Below are positions 1-6,324 of a DNA stretch of 9,349 nucleotides, piece by piece. The position numbers and the translations under genes were made by a program. The stretch's first letter is position 1; each line of letters starts with the position of its first letter. The notes below the pieces were generated by a model, which ran no database searches, had not been told where the DNA came from, and worked only from the letters and a program-made list of their open reading frames with translations. This DNA is from JAFAVZ01 sp036009105 (GTDB lineage Bacteria > Acidobacteriota > Thermoanaerobaculia > Gp7-AA8). The stretch covers positions 1-9,349 of the forward strand of contig DASYMJ010000139.1 in the NCBI GenBank assembly GCA_036009105.1, written 5' to 3'.

Positions 1-1
1 G

Positions 2-49
2 CGCGCCGGCACGCCGCCGCGCCACCCGCTGATCCACGACCTCACCTGA
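2..49 (+). CDS. C-terminal end of an unidentified rightward gene (5' partial)
   Basis: The frame starting at base 2 reads RAGTPPRHPLIHDLT and then stops with TGA at 47-49. The stop lies four bases before a strong intrinsic terminator, which is what the end of a rightward transcription unit should look like. Only 15 residues are visible, too few to identify a family. The call depends on the stop/terminator arrangement, and another frame could be the real one. Confidence 0.42.
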   Translation, partial: RAGTPPRHPLIHDLT

Positions 50-53
50 AACG

Positions 54-82
54 AAAAGGCGGCCGATCCGGCCGCCTTTTTT
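54..82. terminator. Bidirectional intrinsic terminator between convergent genes
   Basis: AAAAGGCGGCC (54-64) and GGCCGCCTTTT (70-80) form a perfect 11-bp stem around a 5-nt loop (GATCC). On the + strand a run of six T follows (77-82). On the - strand the A-run reads as TTTT followed by a weaker T-rich stretch. It lies 5 bases after the + strand stop at 49 and 27 bases beyond the - strand stop at 107, so it can serve both converging genes. It looks stronger in the rightward direction. Confidence 0.88.
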
Positions 83-106
83 CATATCCGCCCTTTTTGT
101 ATCCGG

Positions 107-487
107 CTACGTGCCGGCGGGGCGCCCTCGAGGTGAGGGGCGAGAGATGTCGATCATGGCCATGCGCTCTTTCTCGTCGTACCAGCAGTGGAAGCGCTTG
201 ATGCCCGGCACGTCGATGTCGTAGGAGCGGAAGAAGCTCGGGACGTGCAGCGAGGTGGATTTGTCGGACTGGCGGATCTTCGCCGCGCCCTCTTCTTTTT
301 TGTCGAGCGGCTTGATGCCGATGATCTTGCGTTTCTTGTCGTAGTAGAGGTTCGCGCTGGTCTTGCCGCGCAGGCGCAGCATGTTCGCGACGGGAGACGG
401 CAATCGGATCAGACGCGACTGCACGATGGTGGCCGAGGCTGGAAAACGCTCGAACTCCGGCTGTGGCTCCCACTTCTCGAATGCCAT
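107..487 (-). CDS. Small two-repeat protein, possibly AbrB/SpoVT-like (hypothetical)
   Basis: A 126-aa basic protein of unrecognised family. Residues 26-61 and 79-114 look like two copies of one unit: each begins with a hydrophobic-x-[LV]-P-S motif (P30, P83) and reaches an aromatic-Y-D-[KE]-K strand 19-20 residues later (Y49-D50, Y103-D104), then a hydrophobic strand ending in I. The P-S helix/strand pattern resembles swapped-hairpin AbrB/SpoVT DNA-binding folds, so a small regulator is possible but not shown. The start at 487 is chosen because GAGGAG lies 6 nt upstream and the sigma70-type promoter at 532-559 leaves a leader of roughly 40 nt. The in-frame ATG at 514 has no Shine-Dalgarno and would sit almost on the transcription start. 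The gene is transcribed alone and ends at the shared terminator. Confidence 0.75.
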   Translation of the reverse strand: MAFEKWEPQPEFERFPASATIVQSRLIRLPSPVANMLRLRGKTSANLYYDKKRKIIGIKPLDKKEEGAAKIRQSDKSTSLHVPSFFRSYDIDVPGIKRFHCWYDEKERMAMIDISRPSPRGRPAGT

Positions 488-531
488 CTCCGACTCCTCA
501 CCCGTCCCGAACATTCGGCGTACGGGATAAG

Positions 532-559
532 ATCATAAAATCCAGAATGTTTTTGTCAA
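532..559 (-). promoter_or_regulatory. Sigma70-type promoter for the small leftward gene
   Basis: On the - strand, TTGACA (554-559, perfect -35) is followed after 16 nt by TATGAT (532-537, 5 of 6 to TATAAT). Transcription should begin near 525, about 38 nt before the ATG at 487. It is the only near-consensus promoter I find in the window, and it sits in an AT-rich gap unlike the surrounding coding DNA. Confidence 0.82.
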
Positions 560-576
560 CGATTTATCGCATCGTT
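558..576. promoter_or_regulatory. Inverted repeat overlapping the -35 box (possible operator)
   Basis: AACGAT (558-563) and ATCGTT (571-576) are perfect 6-bp inverted repeats with a 7-nt spacer. The inner edge touches the -35 element (554-559) of the leftward promoter. A dyad in this position could bind a repressor or activator, possibly the product of the small gene itself. Six-bp arms can arise by chance in AT-rich DNA. Confidence 0.35.
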
Positions 577-657
577 TGGGGCAGGTAAAAACGGGTTTGG
601 GCCAATAATTTATTCTGACGTTAATGGGTCGCGATGCCAACGGCTCAGCCCGCCACA

Positions 658-677
658 GTGCATAAACCTTTGTGCAC
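658..677. promoter_or_regulatory. 20-bp imperfect palindrome upstream of the TIR gene (possible operator)
   Basis: GTGCATAAACCTTTGTGCAC is an imperfect dyad: 8 of 10 half-site positions are symmetric, with perfect GTGCA/TGCAC ends. It lies about 80 bp before the start of the TIR-cyclase-ATPase gene in a gap without coding. No convincing -35/-10 pair for the rightward gene was found, so its relation to a promoter is unknown. Confidence 0.4.
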
Positions 678-689
678 GCTCCACTTGTG

Positions 690-719
690 CCGAAACACGG
701 CCGGGCCCGGCTCCGAAAC
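690..719. promoter_or_regulatory. GCCGGGCCCGGC palindrome framed by CCGAAAC direct repeats
   Basis: A perfect 12-bp palindrome (700-711) sits between two direct copies of CCGAAAC (690-696 and 713-719). It is 40 bp before the start at 759. It may be a protein site or a leader-RNA hairpin. A short GC palindrome in a GC-rich genome is weak evidence, but the flanking direct repeats make the arrangement less ordinary. Confidence 0.3.
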
Positions 720-758
720 TGGTAGGGAAACACCCCTCCCGCGCCCCTCCGTTAGAAG

Positions 759-3700
759 ATGGCCCCCATCCGAATCTTCATTTGTTACAGCCACCGGGAC
801 ACCGAATATCTCTCCCCCGACTCGCTCCTCGGCTTCCTGCGCAGCCTGCAGACGGAAGAAGACGTGGAGATCTGGAGCGATCAGCGCATCGAGACCGGCA
901 CGCTGTGGGACGACGCGATCCGCAGCCGCCTGCAGGACTCCGACATCGCCCTGATCCTGGTCAGCCAGAGCTTCCTCGACTCGGCGTACTGCACGAACAT
1001 CGAGATGAAGACGTTCCTCGGCCGCCGGCGGGACGACGGCATGATCCTCTTCCCCATCCTCCTCTCCCCCTGCGAGTGGGAGCGGCGCGACTGGCTCGCC
1101 GCCACGCAGTGCCTGCCCGGAGGCGACGAGACGATCGAAGAGCACTACGCCGAGCCGGCGAAGCGGAAGCGCCTCTTCCTGCGCATCCGCCAGGAGCTGC
1201 GCGCGGCCATCGGGCGCGTGCGCAACAAGCCGGCGCCCGCCGCCGCGCCGGCCACGGCCGAGCGCCTGCCCGGCTCCATCGCCGAGCGGCGGCTGGTGAC
1301 CGCCATCCGCTGCGACGTCGTGCCGCTGGAGAGCGACGGCCGGCCGGTCTCGGGCGACGATCTGCCCGAGATCCTGCACGACCTGATGCCGCCGTTCGAG
1401 AAGCTCTGCAGCGAGGTCTTCGACGAGTTCAAAGGCCGCAGGGGGGAGACCGCGGGCAGCGGCGTGACCGGCCTGTTCGGCTATCCCAACGCGCTGGAAG
1501 ACGACGCGCGCTCCGCGGTGCGGGCCGGCCTGGCCATCGTGGAGCGCGCCGCAAAGATGACCGATCTCGGCATCCGCTTCGCGGTCCGCGCGGGCATCCA
1601 TTGCGGCCGCGTGATCGCCGATGCGAACGGCACGACGCCGCTCGGCGAGCTGGCCAACACCGAGACGGCGGAGACGGCGATCCGGCTGCAGGAGCTGGCG
1701 CCGCTGAACGGCGTGGTGGTCAGCGACGCCGTCACGCCGCACATCGAAGGCTTCTTCGAGATCGAGGCCGGGGGCTTCTTGCAGTCGCCTTCGCGGCAGG
1801 AGATGCGCGTGTCCCGCATCCTGCGCGACACCGGCTTCCAGACCCGCATTCAGACCGCGACGGGCCTCATCACGCGCTTCATCGGCCGGGAGGGCGAGCT
1901 GCAGCAGATGGTGGCGCGCTGGAATGACGTGCGCGCCTCCAAGGGACAGGTCGTGGTGGTGCGCGCCGATGCCGGCATCGGCAAGTCGCGGCTGGTGACC
2001 GAGACGCGGAAGCAGATCGCCGGGGAGTCGAGCTGGTGGTTCACCTGCCGCTGCTCGCCGCGCTATCAGAACACCGCGTTCTTTCCGCTCATCGCCTGGC
2101 TGGAGAACTGGACCGGCATCGAGGCCACCGACTCGGACGACGTGAAGCTGGCCAAGGTGGAGGCCACGCTCACGCCCTTCGCCGATGCCATCGACGATCT
2201 CGTCCCGCCAGTCGCCGCGCTGCTCTCCATCACTAGGCGGCCGATGTCGCGCCGCTCCTCGCGCATCGTGAAATCGCGCGAGGCGAACGAGACGACCCAG
2301 CAGGTGCTGGCCCAGCTCATCGTCGAGCTGACCTCGCGCAAGCCGGCCGTCTTCGTGGTGGAAGACCTGCAGTGGATCGACCCCTCGACCATGGAGCTGC
2401 TCGACATCCTGGTCGAGCAGGCCCCGTCGATTCCGCTGCTGGTGCTGGTCACCGTACGGCCCGAGCAGGTGCCGGCGGAGTGGATGCGCCGCGAGTACGT
2501 CAACCAGGTCACGCTGGACCGGCTGGACCGGCAGGAAACGCTGGAGATGGTGCTCGCCGTGACGGGCGGGAAGCCGCTGCCGGCGCCGGTGCTGGAGGAG
2601 ATCGTCGCCCGCACGGACGGGGTGCCGCTCTTCATCGAGGACCTCACCCGGATGGTCCTCGAGTCGGACATCGTGGTGGAGCGGGACGACTACTACGACC
2701 TCACCCGCCCCTTCCAGTCGCTGGCCGTCCCCTCCACCATCCACGAGACGATCCTGGCCCGCTTCGCCAAGCTGACCACGGCCAAGCCGATCGCCCAGGT
2801 GGCCGCCACCATCGGCCGCGAGTTCTCCGTCGACATGCTGCGCATCGTGAGCGGCGTCGACGCGCCGGTACTGCTCGGGGAGCTGAACCGGCTCATCGCA
2901 TCGGGCCTGCTCTACCGCCGCGGCTTCGGCAGCAAGGCCAAATACGTCTTCAAGCACGCCCTGGTGCAGGAGGCGCTGCAGGAGTCGCTGCTCAAGCGGC
3001 AGCGGCGCCGCTATCACGAGAAGATCGCGGAGCTGCTGGAGCGCGATTCCGAGGCGATGCAGACGCAGCCGGAGCTGATCGCCTATCACTACGGCGAGGC
3101 GGGGATGAGCATGAAGGCGGCGCGGGCGTGGGGCCGGGCGGCGTGGCGGGCCCTGGAATGCTGCGCCAATCGCGAGGCGCTGCAGCACGTGCAGCGCGGC
3201 CTCGACGCGCTCTCCACCCTTCCCGCCGACACGGCGCGGGACGACGCCGAGCTGCTCCTCCGCCTCTTCCAGGGCGCGCCGCTGGTGGCGCTGCACGGCA
3301 GCGCGCACGCCGATGTGGGACGCGCCTACACGCGGGCGCTCGACCTCGCCCGCCAGGCGCCGCCCACGCCGCAGCTGTTCGCCGCGCTGCGCGGCGCGGC
3401 GATGAACCGCGCGATGTCCGGCCGCCTCTTCGACGCCATCACGAACGCCGGCGAGCTGCACGAGATGGCGCACGTCAAGACCGAGCCGCATCTGGTGCTG
3501 GAGAGCCATGCCGTGCGCTGCGCCACGTTCTTCTGGACCGGCAGCTGCTGGCGCGCCGCGCAGGAGGCGCATCAGGCGCTCGCGCTGTACGAGCCGGAGC
3601 GCCATCACGTCTCGCACTGGCTGCGCTACGGCGAGGATCCGGCCGCGGCTGCCTACACGTACGGCATCCTCTCCGAGGCGGCGGCGGGCCGGAGGAGGGA

Positions 3701-4421
3701 GGCGGCTTCGCTCAGCGAGCGGGCCCTGGCGGCGGTGGAGCAGTGGTCGCAGCCGCACAGCCGCGCCTTCCTCCTCTCCGGCGTGGCCTGGGGCGCCATC
3801 GAGCTGAATGATGTGGACGGCGCACGGCGTCATGGCCAGGCCATCATCGACATCGCCGCGGAGAACCGTTTCGCCGCCTGGTCCGCCCTCGGCAGCGTGT
3901 TCAAGGGCTGGGCGCTCGCCGCGCGGGGCAACCTGGCGGACGGCATCGCGCTGATGGCGGACGGCCGGCACCGCTGGCACGAGACGGGCGCGCGGGTGGC
4001 GGCCTGCTGGATCCCGGCGCGCATCGCGCAGCTGTATGCGGCCGCCGGCAGGACCAACGACGCGCTGCAGTGGATCGACGTCGGCCTCTCCGGCGCCAGC
4101 ACGTTCGGCGACGGCTACTACCTCCCCGAGCTGCACCGCCTGCGGGGCGACCTGCTCGCGGCCAGCTCCGGCGCCGACTGCGACGTGATCGACGCCTACC
4201 GCCAGGCGGTGGGCATCGCCCGCGACCAGCACGCCGGCGTGATGCAGATCCGCGCCGGCGAGCGCCTGGCCCGCCTCTACGTGGCCCGCAACCGCCGCGC
4301 CGAGGCGCTGGCCGTGCTCAACAGCGTCTGCGCGCTGCGCGACGTCGACGGCGACATGGGCGAGCTGAGCGCGGCGCGGGCGCTGCTCTCATCGGTCGCC
4401 CCCACCGCCGCGCGTCCATAA
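759..4421 (+). CDS. TIR - degenerate class III cyclase - AAA/STAND ATPase - TPR protein
   Basis: A 1220-aa multidomain signalling protein. Residues 4-125 form a TIR domain (IFICYSHRD start, WSDQRI..G..W BB-loop region, SQSFLDSAYC..IE); E82 sits where the NADase glutamate of TIR enzymes lies. A Pro/Ala linker (157-168) leads to a class III cyclase-like domain (174-340) that begins ERRLVT. D186 keeps the first metal aspartate, but the usual G-D-G is G-S-G (S234) and the transition-state Asn is E305, with R309 kept. Residues 373-650 are an AAA_16/STAND ATPase: GRE start, P-loop AGIGKS (K409; first Gly replaced by A403), Walker B VVEDLQWID (E535, D536). A winged-helix-like part (680-770) and a long TPR-like helical tail follow. 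Known relatives use a cyclase-ATPase-TPR layout; a TIR effector at the front suggests NAD depletion or signal production triggered by ligand-driven assembly. The ATG has only a weak AGAAG directly before it. Role in immunity is inference. Confidence 0.93.
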   Translation: MAPIRIFICYSHRDTEYLSPDSLLGFLRSLQTEEDVEIWSDQRIETGTLWDDAIRSRLQDSDIALILVSQSFLDSAYCTNIEMKTFLGRRRDDGMILFPILLSPCEWERRDWLAATQCLPGGDETIEEHYAEPAKRKRLFLRIRQELRAAIGRVRNKPAPAAAPATAERLPGSIAERRLVTAIRCDVVPLESDGRPVSGDDLPEILHDLMPPFEKLCSEVFDEFKGRRGETAGSGVTGLFGYPNALEDDARSAVRAGLAIVERAAKMTDLGIRFAVRAGIHCGRVIADANGTTPLGELANTETAETAIRLQELAPLNGVVVSDAVTPHIEGFFEIEAGGFLQSPSRQEMRVSRILRDTGFQTRIQTATGLITRFIGREGELQQMVARWNDVRASKGQVVVVRADAGIGKSRLVTETRKQIAGESSWWFTCRCSPRYQNTAFFPLIAWLENWTGIEATDSDDVKLAKVEATLTPFADAIDDLVPPVAALLSITRRPMSRRSSRIVKSREANETTQQVLAQLIVELTSRKPAVFVVEDLQWIDPSTMELLDILVEQAPSIPLLVLVTVRPEQVPAEWMRREYVNQVTLDRLDRQETLEMVLAVTGGKPLPAPVLEEIVARTDGVPLFIEDLTRMVLESDIVVERDDYYDLTRPFQSLAVPSTIHETILARFAKLTTAKPIAQVAATIGREFSVDMLRIVSGVDAPVLLGELNRLIASGLLYRRGFGSKAKYVFKHALVQEALQESLLKRQRRRYHEKIAELLERDSEAMQTQPELIAYHYGEAGMSMKAARAWGRAAWRALECCANREALQHVQRGLDALSTLPADTARDDAELLLRLFQGAPLVALHGSAHADVGRAYTRALDLARQAPPTPQLFAALRGAAMNRAMSGRLFDAITNAGELHEMAHVKTEPHLVLESHAVRCATFFWTGSCWRAAQEAHQALALYEPERHHVSHWLRYGEDPAAAAYTYGILSEAAAGRRREAASLSERALAAVEQWSQPHSRAFLLSGVAWGAIELNDVDGARRHGQAIIDIAAENRFAAWSALGSVFKGWALAARGNLADGIALMADGRHRWHETGARVAACWIPARIAQLYAAAGRTNDALQWIDVGLSGASTFGDGYYLPELHRLRGDLLAASSGADCDVIDAYRQAVGIARDQHAGVMQIRAGERLARLYVARNRRAEALAVLNSVCALRDVDGDMGELSAARALLSSVAPTAARP

Positions 4422-4422
4422 T

Positions 4423-4440
4423 CGCTCCACAATCGGAGCG
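4423..4440 (+). other. GC-rich hairpin just after the TIR gene
   Basis: CGCTCC (4423-4428) pairs with GGAGCG (4435-4440) around a 6-nt loop, beginning one base after the TAA at 4419-4421. No T-run follows, so it is a poor intrinsic terminator. It may reduce readthrough or protect a 3' end between the TIR gene and the membrane-protein/two-component set. Confidence 0.4.
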
Positions 4441-4443
4441 CAT

Positions 4444-4464
4444 CTTCCTCGCGTAAGGAGGAAG
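4444..4464 (+). promoter_or_regulatory. Hairpin covering the Shine-Dalgarno of the small membrane protein
   Basis: CTTCCTC (4444-4450) is perfectly complementary to GAGGAAG (4458-4464), with a 7-nt loop. The right arm contains most of the strong Shine-Dalgarno AAGGAGG (4455-4461), which lies 8 nt before the ATG at 4470. If it folds, it would hide the ribosome site of the first gene in the set. This is seen in the sequence; any regulatory effect is inferred. Confidence 0.5.
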
Positions 4465-4469
4465 TGATC

Positions 4470-4808
4470 ATGAACAGATGGACAGTGATTCTCGGCGCGT
4501 TGCTGCTGGCGGTGGTGGTGGGCGGCATCGCCTACAACGCCGGTGTAACGCAAGGCATGGTGCAGAGCGGCAAGATCGTCACCGTGGCGCCGCCGGCGGG
4601 CGCGTATCCGTATGCGTATCCGTACCCCTACTACGGGTGGCACCGGCCGTGGGGCCTCGGCTTCTTCTTCGCGCCGCTCTTCTTCATCTTCTTCTGGTTC
4701 ATCGTCGTGCGCGGGTTGTTCGGGCGGTACCGCGGCTGCAACGGCGGCACGCGCTTCGAGGAGTGGCACCGCCGGATGCACGAACGGATGGAGACGCCGC
4801 AACCGTGA
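4470..4808 (+). CDS. Small two-helix membrane protein upstream of a two-component system
   Basis: A 112-aa protein without a family name I can give. An N-terminal hydrophobic helix (5-22) is followed by a short polar stretch, then a Tyr/Pro-rich segment (45-57, repeated AYPY), a second very Phe-rich membrane helix (63-84), and a basic tail with FEEWHRRMHERM (96-107), where H100 and H104 could bind a metal or heme. Small proteins with this hydrophobic layout and a W-H-R-R-x-H-E tail are, from memory, often found beside response regulator/kinase pairs. The ATG at 4470 is preferred over GTG at 4464 because AAGGAGG then sits 8 nt upstream. Its stop overlaps the GTG of the response regulator by 4 nt (GTGA), so the two are probably translationally coupled. 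It may be an accessory sensor for the kinase; that is inference. Confidence 0.85.
   Translation: MNRWTVILGALLLAVVVGGIAYNAGVTQGMVQSGKIVTVAPPAGAYPYAYPYPYYGWHRPWGLGFFFAPLFFIFFWFIVVRGLFGRYRGCNGGTRFEEWHRRMHERMETPQP
4602..4625 (+). repeat. 12-bp tandem duplication encoding AYPY-AYPY
   Basis: GCGTATCCGTAT is followed directly by GCGTATCCGTAC, giving AYPYAYPY in the loop of the small membrane protein. A one-base difference separates the copies. It looks like local slippage that lengthened the Tyr/Pro loop. Confidence 0.7.
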
Positions 4809-5461
4809 AGACGATCCTCGTGGTCGATGACGAGCCGCAGATCGCGGAGATCGCGACCGACTATCTGCGGCTCGCCGGCTACGAGGTCGTCACCGCCGGC
4901 GACGGCGTCCGCGCGCTGGACGAGGTGCGCGGCCGCCGTCCCGACCTGGTCATTCTCGACCTCGGGCTGCCCGGCATGGACGGCATGGACGTGGCCCGCG
5001 CCATCCGCCGCGAGTCGGACCTGCCCATCATCATGCTCACCGCCCGCGTGCAGGAGGAGGATCGCCTGGATGGGCTGGAGGTCGGCGCCGACGACTACAT
5101 CGGCAAGCCGTTCAGCCCGCGCGAGCTCGTGGCTCGTGTCAAGGCCGTGCTGCGGCGAGCCCACAACGACACGGACCTTCTCCGCTTTGCCGACGTGGCG
5201 ATCGACCTCCCGCGCATGCTGGTCGCGCGCAACGGCGCGCCGGTCGACCTGACCCCGACCGAGACCCTGCTCCTCGCGGCGCTGGCCCGCCATCCCGGCC
5301 GCGTCTTCACCCGCTCGCAGCTGCTCGACGCGGTGCGCGGCTCGGACGCGGAGTCGTTCGACCGCGCCATCGACTCGCACATCAAGAACATCCGCCGCAA
5401 ACTGGAGCCGCACTACATCGAGACCGTGTACGGCATCGGCTACCGGCTCGCCGAATCATGA
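4805..5461 (+). CDS. OmpR/PhoB-family response regulator
   Basis: A 218-aa DNA-binding response regulator. The receiver domain (2-115) has the acidic pair D8-D9, phosphoacceptor D52 in LDLGLPGMDG, switch T79 and invariant K101 in KPF. The C-terminal winged helix (about 125-217) has the typical LTPTE, LL..L..HPGRVFTR..LL, recognition helix D..I.SHI.NIRRKLE and the YGIGYRL wing. Phosphorylation by the next gene's kinase should drive dimer binding to target promoters. It starts with GTG overlapping the previous stop (GTGA) and ends with its TGA overlapping the kinase ATG (ATGA). Neither junction shows a Shine-Dalgarno, so translation probably depends on coupling. All key residues are present and the length is normal. 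Specific targets cannot be read from the sequence. Confidence 0.96.
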   Translation: MKTILVVDDEPQIAEIATDYLRLAGYEVVTAGDGVRALDEVRGRRPDLVILDLGLPGMDGMDVARAIRRESDLPIIMLTARVQEEDRLDGLEVGADDYIGKPFSPRELVARVKAVLRRAHNDTDLLRFADVAIDLPRMLVARNGAPVDLTPTETLLLAALARHPGRVFTRSQLLDAVRGSDAESFDRAIDSHIKNIRRKLEPHYIETVYGIGYRLAES

Positions 5462-6324
5462 GACACCGACATCGCTGGCGTGGCGGCGCCCATGGCCCGC
5501 CCCGCGCCGTCCTCCGCATCGGCTGCATGTTCGCCGCGCTGCTCGCGCTGGCCGCGGTCGGGGCCAGCACGGTGGCCACCATGTTCTTCCGCGGCTCGGC
5601 GCATCGCACTCCCCTCACCGCCACCGGCCTCGCCGTGATCGTGGTGCTGATCCTCGGCTTCCGCGGCGCGTTCCGCCGCGCGGCGCGCGTCTTCCGGGAG
5701 CAGAACAACCTGCGCCGCCAGCTGATGGCGGATGTGGCGCACGAGCTGCGCACGCCGCTGGCCATCCTGCAGGGGCGCATCGAGGGGCTGCTGGACGGCG
5801 TCTATCCCCGCGACGACCAGCGCATCGAGGAGCTCCTCGACGAGACGCGCCACCTCTCCCGACTGGTGGAAGACCTTCGCACTATCGCCAACGCCGAGGC
5901 GGGCGCGCTCGACCTGCGCCAGGAGCCGACCGACATCGCGGAACTGCTCCGCGACGCGGCCACATCCTTCGGCATCTCCGCCGAGGTGCCCGAGGAGCTG
6001 CCGACCATCAGCGTGGATCCAGTGCGCATCCGCGAGGTGCTGCTCAACCTGTTGTCGAATGCGCGGCGCGCGGGCGGCACGGTCGCGCTCCGCGGGAGCG
6101 CGGCACCGAAACGGATCCTCATCACCGTGACCGACACCGGCTCCGGCATCCCGGCCGAGGAGCTGCCGCACATCTTCACCCGCTTCCGCAAAGGGCGCGA
6201 CTCCCGCGGCTCCGGCCTGGGCCTGGCCATCGCGCGCAACCTCGTCCTCGCCCACAAGGGCGGCATCGACGTGGAGAGCGAGGCCGGCCAAGGCACCACG
6301 GTGCGGGTCTGGTTGCCGCGCTAA
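5458..6324 (+). CDS. Minimal sensor histidine kinase (two TM helices, almost no sensor loop)
   Basis: A 288-aa kinase, short for its class. A basic N-terminus is followed by two membrane helices (about 18-43 and 54-70) joined by fewer than about 12 residues, so no extracytoplasmic sensing domain exists. No clear HAMP is seen; a short basic helix leads directly to the HisKA H-box with H95 in HELRTP. The HATPase_c domain has the N-box (N197, N201), G1 box DTGSGIP (D226), F-box IFTRF and G2 box GSGLGL (251-256). It should autophosphorylate H95 and pass phosphate to D52 of the preceding regulator. The short loop is like intramembrane-sensing kinases that rely on a partner protein, and the small membrane protein two genes upstream is the obvious candidate. 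Its TAA overlaps the stop codon of the convergent lipoprotein gene. Confidence 0.93.
   Translation: MRHRHRWRGGAHGPPRAVLRIGCMFAALLALAAVGASTVATMFFRGSAHRTPLTATGLAVIVVLILGFRGAFRRAARVFREQNNLRRQLMADVAHELRTPLAILQGRIEGLLDGVYPRDDQRIEELLDETRHLSRLVEDLRTIANAEAGALDLRQEPTDIAELLRDAATSFGISAEVPEELPTISVDPVRIREVLLNLLSNARRAGGTVALRGSAAPKRILITVTDTGSGIPAEELPHIFTRFRKGRDSRGSGLGLAIARNLVLAHKGGIDVESEAGQGTTVRVWLPR

Noticed and set aside
488..514. Upstream ATG at 514 for the small leftward gene
   Set aside because: No Shine-Dalgarno precedes it and it lies about 11 nt from the predicted transcription start; the ATG at 487 has GAGGAG at good distance.
596..624. Possible rightward promoter TTGGGC-17-GTTAAT for the TIR gene
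   Set aside because: Both boxes are poor matches (-35 agrees only in TTG), and the leader would be about 130 nt; too weak to annotate.
645..4232. Leftward open frame of 1195 codons opposite the TIR gene
   Set aside because: The translation is Arg/Ala/Gly/His-rich low-information sequence with no domain, as expected opposite a GC-rich gene; the rightward frame has clear TIR, cyclase, ATPase and TPR motifs.
4423..4440. Intrinsic terminator after the TIR gene
   Set aside because: The stem is only 6 bp and no T-run follows, so it was listed as a hairpin rather than a terminator.
4464..4469. GTG start six bases earlier for the small membrane protein
   Set aside because: It would leave only 2 nt between the Shine-Dalgarno and the start; the ATG at 4470 has ideal 8-nt spacing.
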